Of a DNA stretch of 63,918 bases, positions 51,516 to 61,164 are shown piece by piece. This stretch comes from an uncultured Oscillospiraceae bacterium. Lineage in GTDB: Bacteria; Bacillota; Clostridia; Oscillospirales; Ruminococcaceae. Both the position numbers and the translations under genes were made by a program. The notes beneath the pieces were generated by a model. That model searched no databases, was not told the origin of the DNA, and saw only the letters and a list, made by a program, of their open reading frames with translations. The stretch spans positions 1-63,918 of the forward strand of contig CAKSWY010000015.1 in the NCBI GenBank assembly GCA_934513685.1, read 5' to 3'. Each line of letters starts with the position of its first letter. Position 1 is the stretch's first letter.

Positions 51516-52682
51516 ATGAAAAATCTATTTATGTATGCCCACGGCGGAAGTGGAAACCATGGGTGTGAGGCAATTGTCCGCTCAACGCTTGGGCTTTTTC
51601 AGGATGAGGATGATTTACACATCACCTTAATATCCAAAACTCCGGAAGAAGACCGGACATATGGAATCGACCAATTATGCACAGTCATTCCGGAACAAAC
51701 ACCATATTCTCGGTGCACCCCCAGCTTTCTGTCTGCATATTTACAGCTAAAGCTGAAAAACGATTATGTACCGTTGGATAAGCTGAGTTACAAAAAGGCG
51801 TTTGACAACATCCAAAGAGGCGATATCGCCCTTTCCATTGGAGGAGACAATTACTGTTACGCCGATGCACACCGCTATACGATGATGCACGATATGTTGC
51901 TTCAGCGCGGTGCCAAGACGGTGCTGTGGGGCTGCTCAATTGAACCGGAGCTTTTGAAGCAGCCTGCATTCGCACAGGACATCTCCCGTTATAGCCTTAT
52001 TACTGCCCGCGAAAGCATTTCGTATGAAGCATTGCGGAGCGTGAACCCCAACACGGTTTTGCTGCGCGACCCGGCGTTCACATTGAAGTATCCGGACACT
52101 GCGTTGCCTGCAGGATTTCTGGATGGCAATATGGTAGGAATCAATCTCAGTCCAATGGCAATCGAGAAGGAAACCGTACCGGGATTGGTGATGGAAAACT
52201 ATCAGAAATTAATCGATCATATTCTTGCAGAAACCAATATGGGCGTTGCGCTGATTCCGCACGTTGTATGGGAAACAGGGGACGATCGGCGCCCTCTGCA
52301 GCAGCTCTATCAAAAATACAAACATACCGGGCGTGTTTTGCTGATTGAAGATCAGAATTGTATGCAGCTAAAAGGAATCATTGCCCGGTGCCGTTTCTTT
52401 ATTGGTGCCCGTACCCATGCCACAATCGCAGCCTATTCAACCGGCGTTCCAACGCTGGTTGTTGGATATTCTGTAAAATCCCGCGGCATCGCAAGAGATC
52501 TGTTTGAGACTGAGGAAGGGTACGTTTTGCCTGTGCAGTCGTTAGAAACGGAAGATGAACTGTTGTCGGCGTTTAGGGCGCTTATGCGCAAAGAAGATTT
52601 GCTCCGTCAGAGGCTCCGTGCAGGCACGGGCGCAGAACTGAAAAAACAGTACAGAAGCATAATCGATGAATTATGCCAGTGA
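51516..52682 (+). CDS. Polysaccharide pyruvyltransferase-family protein
   Basis: 388 residues. N-terminal MYAHGGSGNHGCEAIVRST (phosphate-loop-like G-N-x-G), then I-S-I-G-G-D-N-Y-C-Y, W-G-C-S-I-E-P, and R-F-F-I-G-A-R-T-H-A-T-I-A-A. This matches the CsaB/WcaK family that adds ketal-linked pyruvate from PEP to sugar residues, giving the polymer negative charge. Some members have other roles, so the reaction is probable, not certain. Confidence 0.88.
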   Translation: MKNLFMYAHGGSGNHGCEAIVRSTLGLFQDEDDLHITLISKTPEEDRTYGIDQLCTVIPEQTPYSRCTPSFLSAYLQLKLKNDYVPLDKLSYKKAFDNIQRGDIALSIGGDNYCYADAHRYTMMHDMLLQRGAKTVLWGCSIEPELLKQPAFAQDISRYSLITARESISYEALRSVNPNTVLLRDPAFTLKYPDTALPAGFLDGNMVGINLSPMAIEKETVPGLVMENYQKLIDHILAETNMGVALIPHVVWETGDDRRPLQQLYQKYKHTGRVLLIEDQNCMQLKGIIARCRFFIGARTHATIAAYSTGVPTLVVGYSVKSRGIARDLFETEEGYVLPVQSLETEDELLSAFRALMRKEDLLRQRLRAGTGAELKKQYRSIIDELCQ

Positions 52683-52696
52683 TAGGAGGGCACAAA

Positions 52697-53677
52697 ATGC
52701 TGAAGGGATATGTTTCTTTGATTGTGCCCTGTTATAATGTTGCAAACACGCTGCAGTCGTTTTTGGATTCTGTTCTCCAACAGACCTATCCATACATTCA
52801 GCTGATTTTGGTGAATGATGGTTCAACGGATAGCACAGAAGAAATTATAAAAAATAACATTGAGCGATTTCGCGAAAAGGGTATTTATGTCGATTACATA
52901 AATCAGGAAAATGCAGGCCTTGGAGCGGCAATCAATACGGGGTTGAACTATATAGATGGTGACTATTTGTGTTGGGCTGACCCGGACGACTTTTTTATGC
53001 CAGACTCATTTGAAAAGCGTGTAGAAGCGTTGGCCAAACATCCAGACTGTGGCGTGGTAACCAGTGATGCGTATTTTTACCGGGCAGGCGATTTGCTACA
53101 TCCCGTGAGCAAGGCTTCAGATGGATTGATTCACTCCCATGAAGCAAATCAATTTGAATACATTTTGAAGGAAGAATCCATTTTTTGCTCAGGCTGCCAT
53201 ATGGTGCGGCGGTGCGCGTTTGACGATGTGAACCCTTCACATGAAATTTATCCCGCGCGCCGTGGCCAGAATTGGCAGCTGCTGCTTCCGGTTTACTATA
53301 AATTTAAGCGATACTATTTGGATGAACCGCTGTATGGCTATGTGCTTTATCCGCAAAGTATGTCTACTGGTGACGTAACCGAGGAAAAGGTGATGTTGCG
53401 TTGGGATGAGCATGAGACGATTCTGCTTGAAACGCTGCAAAAAATTCAGATGAGCAGCACAGAGCACGAAACGTATCGGCATATGGTAGTAACGCGCTAT
53501 GCTAAAAAACGCTTCTATTCTGCCATTGACTTCAGAGATAAAAAAACAATGACAGAGCAATATCAGATTCTTTTCGGTCTGCAGGAAAACACAGAGGATA
53601 TTCAAAAACTCTTTTTCAGAAACCGCAATATTCTGTGCAAAGCAATTGGAAAGCTAATATCCTCGATAAAAAAATAG
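52697..53677 (+). CDS. Glycosyltransferase family 2, no. 7
   Basis: 326 residues behind TAGGAGGG. VSLIVPCYNVANTLQSFLDS, V-N-D-G-S-T-D-S, A-D-P-D-D-F, and G-L-G-A-A-I-N-T-G. The variant metal motif DPDD is found in some GT2 enzymes. C-terminal helix-rich. Confidence 0.9.
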   Translation: MLKGYVSLIVPCYNVANTLQSFLDSVLQQTYPYIQLILVNDGSTDSTEEIIKNNIERFREKGIYVDYINQENAGLGAAINTGLNYIDGDYLCWADPDDFFMPDSFEKRVEALAKHPDCGVVTSDAYFYRAGDLLHPVSKASDGLIHSHEANQFEYILKEESIFCSGCHMVRRCAFDDVNPSHEIYPARRGQNWQLLLPVYYKFKRYYLDEPLYGYVLYPQSMSTGDVTEEKVMLRWDEHETILLETLQKIQMSSTEHETYRHMVVTRYAKKRFYSAIDFRDKKTMTEQYQILFGLQENTEDIQKLFFRNRNILCKAIGKLISSIKK

Positions 53678-53703
53678 TGTTACCAAGAAATCGGAGAGAG
53701 AAT

Positions 53704-55236
53704 ATGTCTTCGCGCCTGAAAATGACGGCCAGAAATGCGTTCTGGAGCTATGTTTCGATGGTCGTTTCACTTCTTCTGCAGTTTATCTCCAGGACGGTAT
53801 TTATCTATTCCCTCGGAGAGGGTTATTTGGGCATTAACGGCCTTTTTTCTAATATTCTTGGGGTCTTATCCTTTGCAGAATTGGGGATAGGAACGGCGAT
53901 TAATTTCAGCCTCTACAAACCTGTTTCGGAGAACGACACTGAAAAGATTAAGACGTATATGCATTATTACAAGTGCGCCTATCGCGTAATTGCGCTGATC
54001 GTTGCTGTACTTGGATTGGCACTGATTCCGTTTTTGGATGTTCTGGTAACAGATCCCGGCAATGTTGGAGATATTAGGATCTATTACATCATCTATCTTT
54101 TTAATGTAGTGAGTAGCTACTTTGTTTCGTACAAATATAGTTTGGTAAATGCGGAACAGAAAAATTATATCTATACCAATATCAATCTCATTCTGTCCGC
54201 AACCACGACTGTCATTCAGATCGTTTCTCTGCTGATCTGGAAAAGCTTCTTGGCATATCTGCTCATTGCGGCAGTTTTTGGAGTTTTTCAAAAGATTTTT
54301 ATCAGCAAGTATTTTGACAAACTGTACCCATATTTGAAAGAAAAAAATATTCAAAAGCTGACGCGCGCAGAAAAGGATACCCTGATCACCAAAATCAAGG
54401 CCCTGATCATACATAAAATCGGGGATGTGAGTGTTCATCAAACTGACAATATTATTGTATCCGCCTTTGTAAGCACAAAAACAGTCGGGCTCCTATCAAA
54501 CTATAACCTGCTGATCAGTACGGTGAGCGGCTGCATCAATGTGCTGTTTAATTCGGTCACGGGCAGTCTGGGAAATATGGTTGCAACCGAATCCAAAGAA
54601 TATCAATACGCGGTATTCAAAAAGTACCGTTTTATTGGGTTTTGGTTTTATGGTTTTACTGCGACTGCATTAGGCATCCTGATGACGCCGTTCATTACGC
54701 TTTGGATCGGCGAAAGAATGGTGGTCGATTCCGTTGTCGTCAACCTTTTAATCGTTGACTACTATATGATCGGGCAGCGGATTTGCTTAAACAACATTAA
54801 GTCAGCTGCCGGGCTGTACGAGCCGGATAAATATGTAGCACTGCTGCAAGCAGTTGTTAATTTGGTTTCCTCCATTGCTTTGGTGAAACTGATTGGGCTT
54901 CCAGGTGTATATGTTGGCACGATTATTCAGGGGACTCTGTCTACGATATTGAAACCCATCTTGTCATATAAAATGATGTTTGGCATTAGCAGCAGATACT
55001 ATTTTATTGACTCGTTAAAATATGGCGGCGCAGTCATTGTCTCCTATTTAATTTGCGGCACAATTGGAAATTTTATTTTGAGCAATGTAACCGTTATGAA
55101 CTTCATCTATATGATGGCAGTTGTTGTGGTTATTCCCAATACGGTGTTTGTGCTTTTCTTCCATAGGTGTCCGGAATTTCAGTTCCTGGCGGACACCGCC
55201 AGGAGGATTGCAGGCCAGAGACTTCGGAAGGGATAA
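53704..55236 (+). CDS. Wzx-type polysaccharide flippase
   Basis: 510 residues, about fourteen helices, behind CGGAGAGAG. The N-terminus (ARNAFWSYVSMVVSLLLQFI, S-R-T-V-F-I-Y-S-L-G-E-G-Y-L-G-I-N-G-L-F) is typical of the MviN/PST-type exporters in Firmicutes capsule clusters. It flips the lipid-linked repeat unit to the EpsG polymerase. Last gene of the cluster. No priming glycosyltransferase, chain-length regulator or phosphoregulatory genes lie within the window's cluster. Confidence 0.92.
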   Translation: MSSRLKMTARNAFWSYVSMVVSLLLQFISRTVFIYSLGEGYLGINGLFSNILGVLSFAELGIGTAINFSLYKPVSENDTEKIKTYMHYYKCAYRVIALIVAVLGLALIPFLDVLVTDPGNVGDIRIYYIIYLFNVVSSYFVSYKYSLVNAEQKNYIYTNINLILSATTTVIQIVSLLIWKSFLAYLLIAAVFGVFQKIFISKYFDKLYPYLKEKNIQKLTRAEKDTLITKIKALIIHKIGDVSVHQTDNIIVSAFVSTKTVGLLSNYNLLISTVSGCINVLFNSVTGSLGNMVATESKEYQYAVFKKYRFIGFWFYGFTATALGILMTPFITLWIGERMVVDSVVVNLLIVDYYMIGQRICLNNIKSAAGLYEPDKYVALLQAVVNLVSSIALVKLIGLPGVYVGTIIQGTLSTILKPILSYKMMFGISSRYYFIDSLKYGGAVIVSYLICGTIGNFILSNVTVMNFIYMMAVVVVIPNTVFVLFFHRCPEFQFLADTARRIAGQRLRKG

Positions 55237-55278
55237 CGGCAGGGTAAAGCAACGATCGATTAGCGCCGCCCCCTAACC

Positions 55279-55333
55279 AAAAAACGAGCTTTCCCCACCC
55301 CGCGTCCGCGGTTTCGGGTGAAAGCTCGTTTTC
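55279..55333. terminator. Terminator of the polysaccharide cluster
   Basis: AAAACGAGCTTTC / GAAAGCTCGTTTT (13 bp) with a GC-rich 26-base loop and T-runs on both strands. Confidence 0.88.
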
Positions 55334-55403
55334 ATTTGTGCCTTGATCGCGAAGGAGGCTGTGATAGAGACTGCAAAGTGGCCCGGCAAGGGCCGCAAGC
55401 CGC

Positions 55404-55535
55404 TCAGGCGGCCTCGTCGTCCTCAAACAGCGTTACGTAAGAGCCGCGCCCCTTTTCGTTCAACAGGCGGCAGAGCACGGCGGCGGCCGCAGCAGCGGCG
55501 GCCAGCAGGGCGGCAAGACGAAGCAGACATTTCAT
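55404..55535 (-). CDS. 43-residue single-span membrane protein
   Basis: Behind GAAAGGAG on the minus strand. The N-terminus MKCLLRL leads into an Ala/Leu-rich membrane segment (about residues 5-24), then a basic turn (NEKGRG) and the acidic tail SYVTLFEDDEAA. A complete, well-spaced small gene between the polysaccharide cluster and rnfC; it faces away from rnf. No known family recognised. Confidence 0.65.
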   Translation of the reverse strand: MKCLLRLAALLAAAAAAAAVLCRLLNEKGRGSYVTLFEDDEAA

Positions 55536-55838
55536 GGGGCGTTCTCCTTTCAGGGGCGGCAGAGGTTGGTCTGCCGAAGATGGTGTTTTGCGCAGCAGGC
55601 CGCCGCAATGCGGAACGGGCGTTTGCTGTTAAACCTATTATAGCACGTTTTCCTCAAGGCGGGAACAACACAGCCGATTGGATTTGTGATGTTTTACAAA
55701 ATTTTGGCGGGGCAGTGAAATGCGCCGCGAATTTCCCCGAAACGACAAAACAGAGAAAAAACCGTGGGACATCCCATCTTGTTTGCACAAAGGGGTTGCT
55801 ATATAGTGCATTTGTACAAAATTGAGTGGAATTTCTTG

Positions 55839-55866
55839 TTGACTTACCCCGTGAGAATGGTAAAAT
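55839..55866 (+). promoter_or_regulatory. Promoter of the rnf operon
   Basis: TTGACT, 16-base spacer, TAAAAT, about 110 bases before rnfC. The remaining 55536-55838 stretch is non-coding and AT-rich toward its end, with no repeat seen. Confidence 0.65.
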
Positions 55867-55979
55867 AGTAGAGTACTTGGTGGGCACATTGCCTGTTTTG
55901 AAACGGACCGCTTTTTTGATGCGTGGCGGCCCGGGGTTTGACCTGCCAAAATTTCTAGAAATGGGGGATCGTTCAATCC

Positions 55980-57347
55980 ATGTTCAAGAAGCTGAAACGC
56001 TCGGCGGAAGGCGCCGGCGTCCCGCATGTGAAGGGTACAGCTGGCATGGCCACTGTCGTGATGCCTGCACCCAGTAAGGTGACCCTTCCCATGTCGCAGC
56101 ACATCGGCGCGCCTGCGCAGCCGGTTGTGAAAAAGGGCGACACGGTGTATGTGGGCACCCTGGTGGGCAAGGCCGGCGGCTTTGTATCTGCCAATATTTA
56201 CGCCAGTGTCTCCGGCACTGTGCTCTCTGCGGATCCCGGCGCGGTCGTCATCGAGTCTGACGGCAACCAGACTCCGGATCCGGCCATCCAGCCTCCTGTG
56301 GTCAATGACCGTGACTCGCTGCTGAAGGCGGTTCAGGCCTGCGGCCTGGTGGGCCTGGGCGGCGCCGGCTTCCCCACTCATGTGAAGCTGACTGCCAAAA
56401 ACATCGAGTTCCTGGTCATCAACGGCGCCGAGTGCGAGCCGTACCTGACCCCGGACACCCGCGAGTTCCTGGAGTGCAGCGACACCATCGTCAGCGGCAT
56501 TGCGGCTGTGATGAAGTACTGCGAAATCAAGAACTGCGTCATCGGCATTGAGGCCAACAAGCCCGACTGCATCGCCAAGATGACCGAGCTGGTCAAGGAG
56601 ATGCCCGGCGTGACCGTCAAGACCCTGCCCAGCCGCTATCCGCAGGGCGCCGAGAAAAACCTGGTGGAGAACTGTACCGGCCGCGAAGTGCCTCAGTTCG
56701 GCCCCACCGGCGCGCCCGGCCTGCCTGCCGATGCCGGCTGCGTCGTCATGAACGTGACCAGTGTTTCCACGCTGGGCAAGTTCCTGAAGACCGGTATGCC
56801 CCTGGTGAGCAAGCGCGTCACGGTGGACGGCGATGCCATTGCCAAGCCCCAGAACGTTGAAGTTGCCATCGGCACCAGCCTGCAGGACATTGTGGACTTC
56901 TGCGGCGGCATCAAAGAGGGCGTTACCCTGGGCAAGGTCATCTCCGGCGGCCCCATGATGGGCCGTGCCATGACCGACCTTTCTTCTCCGCTCATCAAGC
57001 AGAACAACGGCCTGCTGCTGTTCAGCAAGGAGAAGGCTACCATTCCGGCGCCTTCTGCCTGCATTCGCTGCGGCCGCTGCATCAACGGCTGCCCCATGGG
57101 CCTGGCCCCGGTGCAGATCAGCGAGGCGTTCAACGCCCGCGATTACGATCAGCTGGACAAGCTGAACATCGGCCTGTGCGTGGCCTGCGGCACCTGCAGC
57201 TTCGTCTGCCCCGCCAAGCGCCCCGTCACCCAGAACATGGCGCTGGCCAAAGCCTTCTACATGGGCGAGCTGCGCCGTAAGCAGGCGGAAGCCAAGGCCA
57301 AGGCGGAAGAAGCCGCCAAGAAAGCGGAAGAGGGAGGGAACAAGTAA
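55980..57347 (+). CDS. rnfC: Rnf complex subunit C
   Basis: 455 residues. N-terminal barrel-sandwich domain, a NuoF-like core with NGAECEPYLTPDTRE, an SLBB segment, and two [4Fe-4S] motifs CIRCGRCINGCP and CVACGTCSFVCP. The Lys/Ala/Glu-rich C-terminus (about 25 residues) is a coiled-coil tail of the usual kind. It is the NADH-binding entry of the ferredoxin:NAD+ oxidoreductase. TAATG overlap with rnfD. Start behind a short GGGGGAT sequence. Confidence 0.96.
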   Translation: MFKKLKRSAEGAGVPHVKGTAGMATVVMPAPSKVTLPMSQHIGAPAQPVVKKGDTVYVGTLVGKAGGFVSANIYASVSGTVLSADPGAVVIESDGNQTPDPAIQPPVVNDRDSLLKAVQACGLVGLGGAGFPTHVKLTAKNIEFLVINGAECEPYLTPDTREFLECSDTIVSGIAAVMKYCEIKNCVIGIEANKPDCIAKMTELVKEMPGVTVKTLPSRYPQGAEKNLVENCTGREVPQFGPTGAPGLPADAGCVVMNVTSVSTLGKFLKTGMPLVSKRVTVDGDAIAKPQNVEVAIGTSLQDIVDFCGGIKEGVTLGKVISGGPMMGRAMTDLSSPLIKQNNGLLLFSKEKATIPAPSACIRCGRCINGCPMGLAPVQISEAFNARDYDQLDKLNIGLCVACGTCSFVCPAKRPVTQNMALAKAFYMGELRRKQAEAKAKAEEAAKKAEEGGNK

Positions 57348-58291
57348 TGGAAAACAATCTGATCGTTACCTCGAACCCTCACATTACGGACAATGTTTCC
57401 ACCCGGAAGCTGATGGGCAATGTGGTCATCTCGCTGGTGCCCTGCATCATCGCCTCCGCCATGATTTTTGGCCTGCGCGCGCTGCTGCTTACCGCAGTGA
57501 CCACCGCGGCCTGTGTGGGTTTTGAGTACCTGTACTGCATGCTGATGAAGAAGCCCAACCCGGTGGGGGATCTCTCCGCCGTGGTGACCGGCATCATCCT
57601 GGCCATGAACTTCCCCGTGACCCTGCCCCTGTGGATGGGCATTGTGGGTGCGTTCATCTCCATCGTGCTGGTCAAGCAGTTGTTCGGCGGCCTGGGCTAC
57701 AACTTCGCCAACCCCGCTCTGGTGGGCCGTATTGCTCTGTTCAGCGGCTTCTCCAGCGCCATGACCAACTGGAAGTTCCCCGCCGCGGCGGTGGACCAGC
57801 TGTCCAGCGCCACCCCCCTGCAGGTGGCTGACCCCAGCGCCCTGAACCCGATGGACCTGTTCCTGGGTGTGCACGGCGGCGTGATGGGTGAGACCTGCGC
57901 CCTGGCGATCCTGATCGGCTTTGTGTGGCTGGTTGCCACCAAGACCATCAGCCCCGCCATCCCCGTGACCTATGTGGCCACCGTGGCGGTGATGAGCCTG
58001 CTGTGCGGCCAGAACGTGATGGTTCAGCTGCTGAGCGGCGGCCTGCTGTTCGGTGCCGTGTTCATGGCCACCGACTATGTGACCAGCCCCTTCACCCTGA
58101 AGGGCAAGATCGTGTTCGGCATCGGCCTGGGCATCATCACCAGCGCCATCCGCTTCTGGGGCAACATGGCCGAGGGCGTGTCCTTCGCCATCCTGCTGAT
58201 GAACCTGTGGGTGCCTTACATCAATGACCTGACCCACCAGGTGCCTCTGGGCTACAAGAAGCCCGAAAAGAAGAAGGAGGCAGCCAAATGA
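57347..58291 (+). CDS. rnfD: Rnf complex subunit D
   Basis: 314 residues, about nine helices. The S-S-A-T-P-L-Q segment has the Thr that carries covalent FMN in RnfD/NqrB. N-F-A-N-P-A-L-V-G-R and D-Y-V-T-S-P-F-T are conserved family motifs. Membrane part of the ion-pumping module. Confidence 0.96.
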   Translation: MENNLIVTSNPHITDNVSTRKLMGNVVISLVPCIIASAMIFGLRALLLTAVTTAACVGFEYLYCMLMKKPNPVGDLSAVVTGIILAMNFPVTLPLWMGIVGAFISIVLVKQLFGGLGYNFANPALVGRIALFSGFSSAMTNWKFPAAAVDQLSSATPLQVADPSALNPMDLFLGVHGGVMGETCALAILIGFVWLVATKTISPAIPVTYVATVAVMSLLCGQNVMVQLLSGGLLFGAVFMATDYVTSPFTLKGKIVFGIGLGIITSAIRFWGNMAEGVSFAILLMNLWVPYINDLTHQVPLGYKKPEKKKEAAK

Positions 58292-58854
58292 AAAACTCCA
58301 ATTTCGAAACTCTGGTAAAGCCGGTGATCGTTCTGGTGGTCATCTGCCTGATCACCAGCACCATGCTGGCGGTGACCAACAACGCCACTGCACCCATCAT
58401 TGCGGCGCAGGAAGAGGCGGCCGCGCAGGAGGCCTACCAGGCCGTTCTGCCTGAAGCGGACAGCTTCACCGACCTGACCAGCGAAGTGAGCACCGAGAAC
58501 ATTGTGGCGGTGGTAAAGGCCAACAACGGCGCAGGCTACTGCGTGAAGGCCACCGGCAAGGGCTACGGCGGCGCTGTGCCCGTGGTCATCGGTTTTGACA
58601 ACGACGGCAACATTCTGGGTGTGCAGTTCCTGCAGAACTCTGAATCTGCCGGCTTCGGTATGCGGCTGTGGGATTCCTCCGGCGACGGCGCGGTGTTCGC
58701 CGATGAGCTGGTGGGCAAGAGCGGCTCTGTGACCCTGAAGCAGGACGGTGTGAACGGCCTGACCGGCGCGACCATCTCCAGCAAGGCTGCGGTCAGCGCC
58801 GTGAACAGCGCATTTGCTTGCATCGACGAGCTGAAAGCAAAGGAGGCTGCGTAA
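58288..58854 (+). CDS. rnfG: Rnf complex subunit G
   Basis: 188 residues; one N-terminal membrane helix and an exposed FMN-binding domain. G-L-T-G-A-T-I-S-S-K-A holds the flavinylated Thr motif (S/T-G-A-T). It needs an ApbE flavin transferase encoded elsewhere. ATGA overlap with rnfD. Confidence 0.95.
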   Translation: MKNSNFETLVKPVIVLVVICLITSTMLAVTNNATAPIIAAQEEAAAQEAYQAVLPEADSFTDLTSEVSTENIVAVVKANNGAGYCVKATGKGYGGAVPVVIGFDNDGNILGVQFLQNSESAGFGMRLWDSSGDGAVFADELVGKSGSVTLKQDGVNGLTGATISSKAAVSAVNSAFACIDELKAKEAA

Positions 58855-58857
58855 ACC

Positions 58858-59508
58858 ATGGCTGAGAACAAAAGCAAACTGAGCATTGTGACCAATGGCC
58901 TCCTGAAGGAGAACCCCACCCTGCGCCTGGTGCTGGGCACCTGCCCCACCCTGGCCGTTACCACGGCGGTCTCCAATGCTCTGGGCATGGGCGCGGCGGC
59001 TACCGTCGTGCTGATCTGCTCCAACTTCGTTATTTCCGCCCTGCGCAAGGTGATCCCCGATAAGGTGCATCTGCCCTGCTACATCACCATCATCGCCACG
59101 TTCGTGACCCTGGTGCAGATGATCGTCAAGGCCTATGCCCCTGCGCTGGATACCGCCCTGGGTGTGTACCTGCCCCTGATCGTTGTGAACTGCATCATTC
59201 TGGGCCGTGCCGAGATGTTCGCCTGCAAGAACAACGTGGTGGATTCCGCGCTGGACGGCTTGGGCATGGGCCTGGGCTTCACCCTGGCGCTGACCCTGAT
59301 GGCCACCGTGCGTGAGATTCTGGGCAGCGGCACCTGGCTGGGCCTCCAGATCATCCCCAAGAGCATCCCCAACTTCACCCTGATGACCAGCGCGCCCGGC
59401 GGTTTCTTCACCTTCGGCTGCCTGATGGCTCTGGTGGTGTGGTTCGAGACCAAAACCAACAACAAGATCGACCGAAAGGCCGGCTGCTGTGCTGAGAAAG
59501 GGGAGTAA
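58858..59508 (+). CDS. rnfE: Rnf complex subunit E
   Basis: 216 residues, six helices. N-G-L-L-K-E-N-P-T-L-R-L-V-L-G-T-C-P and the N-C-I-I-L-G-R-A-E motif with half of the membrane [2Fe-2S] cysteines. Pairs with RnfA in inverted topology. Confidence 0.95.
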   Translation: MAENKSKLSIVTNGLLKENPTLRLVLGTCPTLAVTTAVSNALGMGAAATVVLICSNFVISALRKVIPDKVHLPCYITIIATFVTLVQMIVKAYAPALDTALGVYLPLIVVNCIILGRAEMFACKNNVVDSALDGLGMGLGFTLALTLMATVREILGSGTWLGLQIIPKSIPNFTLMTSAPGGFFTFGCLMALVVWFETKTNNKIDRKAGCCAEKGE

Positions 59509-59514
59509 ATAATC

Positions 59515-60147
59515 ATGGAACTGGGAGTCAAACTTGCCTCCATCTTCTTCAGCATGATTTTGGTGAACAACTATGTGCTGGTGAAGTTCCTGGGCATCTG
59601 CCCCTTCCTGGGCGTGTCCAAAAAGCTGGATTCCGCCGTGGGTATGTCCTGCGCCGTTATCTTCGTCATGGTGCTGGCCACTCTGGTGACCTTCCCCATT
59701 CAGATCTTCCTGCTGGACGCCAACGACCTGGGCTACCTGCAGACCATCGTGTTCATTCTGATCATCGCTGTGCTGGTGCAGCTGATTGAGATCATCCTGA
59801 AGAAGTATATGCCTCCTCTGTACAACAGCCTGGGCGTGTACCTGCCCCTGATCACCACCAACTGCTGTGTGCTGGGTGTTACCGTGCTGAACGTGGACAA
59901 CTACGCCGCTGACGTGGTGAAGTACGGCTTCGGCTTTGCCTATGCCGAGTCCCTGATCTGCGCCGCCGGTGCAGGCTTTGGCTTCATGCTGGCCATGGTG
60001 CTGTTCAGCGGCGTGCGCAAGCGCGTTGAGGCAGCCAACTGCCCCGAGTGCTTCAAGGGCCTGCCCATCACCCTGGTGTCTGCCTCCATTACCAGCCTGT
60101 CCTTCATGGGCTTCGGCGGCATCATCGAGAACATCTTTGGCGTGTAA
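59515..60147 (+). CDS. rnfA: Rnf complex subunit A
   Basis: 210 residues, six helices. N-N-Y-V-L-V-K-F-L-G-I-C-P-F-L-G-V-S and T-N-C-C-V-L-G-V-T supply the other half of the intramembrane cluster. Six bases after rnfE. Confidence 0.95.
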   Translation: MELGVKLASIFFSMILVNNYVLVKFLGICPFLGVSKKLDSAVGMSCAVIFVMVLATLVTFPIQIFLLDANDLGYLQTIVFILIIAVLVQLIEIILKKYMPPLYNSLGVYLPLITTNCCVLGVTVLNVDNYAADVVKYGFGFAYAESLICAAGAGFGFMLAMVLFSGVRKRVEAANCPECFKGLPITLVSASITSLSFMGFGGIIENIFGV

Positions 60148-60162
60148 GGAGGGACGATTGAA

Positions 60163-60960
60163 ATGAGTATTAGTATTGCAATTGTCCTGGTTACTGTGGT
60201 CGGCCTGCTGGGTGCCATTATTCTGGTTCTGGCCGCCAAGTTCATGAGCGTGTATGAAGATCCCCGCGTGGGCGAAGTGACCGAGTGCCTGCCCGGCGCC
60301 AACTGCGGCGGCTGCGGCTTCGCCGGCTGTGCCGACTACGCCAAGGCCGTGGTTGAGGGCAAAGCCCCCGTCAACAAGTGCGCCGTGGGCGGTGCCGCCT
60401 GTGCTGCCGCCATCGGCAAGGTCATGGGCGTGGAAGCCGGTTCTTCCGATCCGGTTCATGCCGTGGTGAACTGCCAGGGCCAGACGGATGTGTGCAAGCC
60501 CAAGTATGAGTACCAGGGCATTCAGAGCTGCGCTGCGGCCGCTGCCCTGTTCGGCGGCCCCAAGGCCTGCAGCTTTGCCTGCCTGGGCTTGGGCGACTGT
60601 GTGAAGGCCTGTAAGTTCGGCGCCATTTCGGTGGTGGACGGTAAGGCCAAGGTGGACGTGAGCAAGTGTGTGGGCTGCGGCGCCTGTGCTGCAACCTGCC
60701 CCAAGCACGTGATCAGTATGCGCACCATGGCGGCCAAGCCTGTTGTGCTGTGCAGCAACCACGAGCGCGGCGCGGCCGTGAACAAGGCCTGTGCCAAGGG
60801 CTGCATTGCCTGCGGTCTGTGCGTGAAGAACTGCCCCGAGCAGGCCATCGTGCTGGACAACTTCCTGGCCAAGATCGACTACTCCAAGTGCACCGGCTGC
60901 GGCACCTGCGTGAGCAAGTGCCCCAAGAAGGTCATTCTGATGCCGGCCGATTTCGAGTAA
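60163..60960 (+). CDS. rnfB: Rnf complex subunit B
   Basis: 265 residues. One N-terminal helix, then the P-G-A-N-C-G-G-C-G-F-A-G-C cluster and further ferredoxin motifs (CVGCGACAATCP, CIACGLCVKNCP, CTGCGTCVSKCP). It takes electrons from reduced ferredoxin. The complete rnfCDGEAB order is that of Clostridia. Confidence 0.96.
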   Translation: MSISIAIVLVTVVGLLGAIILVLAAKFMSVYEDPRVGEVTECLPGANCGGCGFAGCADYAKAVVEGKAPVNKCAVGGAACAAAIGKVMGVEAGSSDPVHAVVNCQGQTDVCKPKYEYQGIQSCAAAAALFGGPKACSFACLGLGDCVKACKFGAISVVDGKAKVDVSKCVGCGACAATCPKHVISMRTMAAKPVVLCSNHERGAAVNKACAKGCIACGLCVKNCPEQAIVLDNFLAKIDYSKCTGCGTCVSKCPKKVILMPADFE

Positions 60961-61002
60961 TCCGAACGGATTTGCCGGGCGCTTCGGCGTGAGCGAACGA
61001 TC

Positions 61003-61047
61003 CGCGGCCCGTTTTCCTCAAAAAGGGGAAGCGGGCCGCTTTTTTTG
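61003..61047 (+). terminator. Terminator of the rnf operon
   Basis: GCGGCCCG / CGGGCCGC stem with added TTTTCC/GGGGAA pairing and a T7 tail. Confidence 0.92.
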
Positions 61048-61164
61048 CGCCTCGCAACCACAGGTTGACAAATTTCAAGCCGAAACTGGTGGCGCGCAAC
61101 CGGGAAAACGTGTATGCTGGAAGCATCGAAGAGAAGGAAATGCGGATAAACAGGAGGAAGCAGG

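Noticed and set aside
58252..60762. An 836-residue open frame on the minus strand across rnfG, rnfE, rnfA and rnfB
   Set aside because: It is the mirror of GC-rich coding DNA: His/Gly/Gln-rich with no domain, while the plus strand encodes six perfect Rnf subunits.
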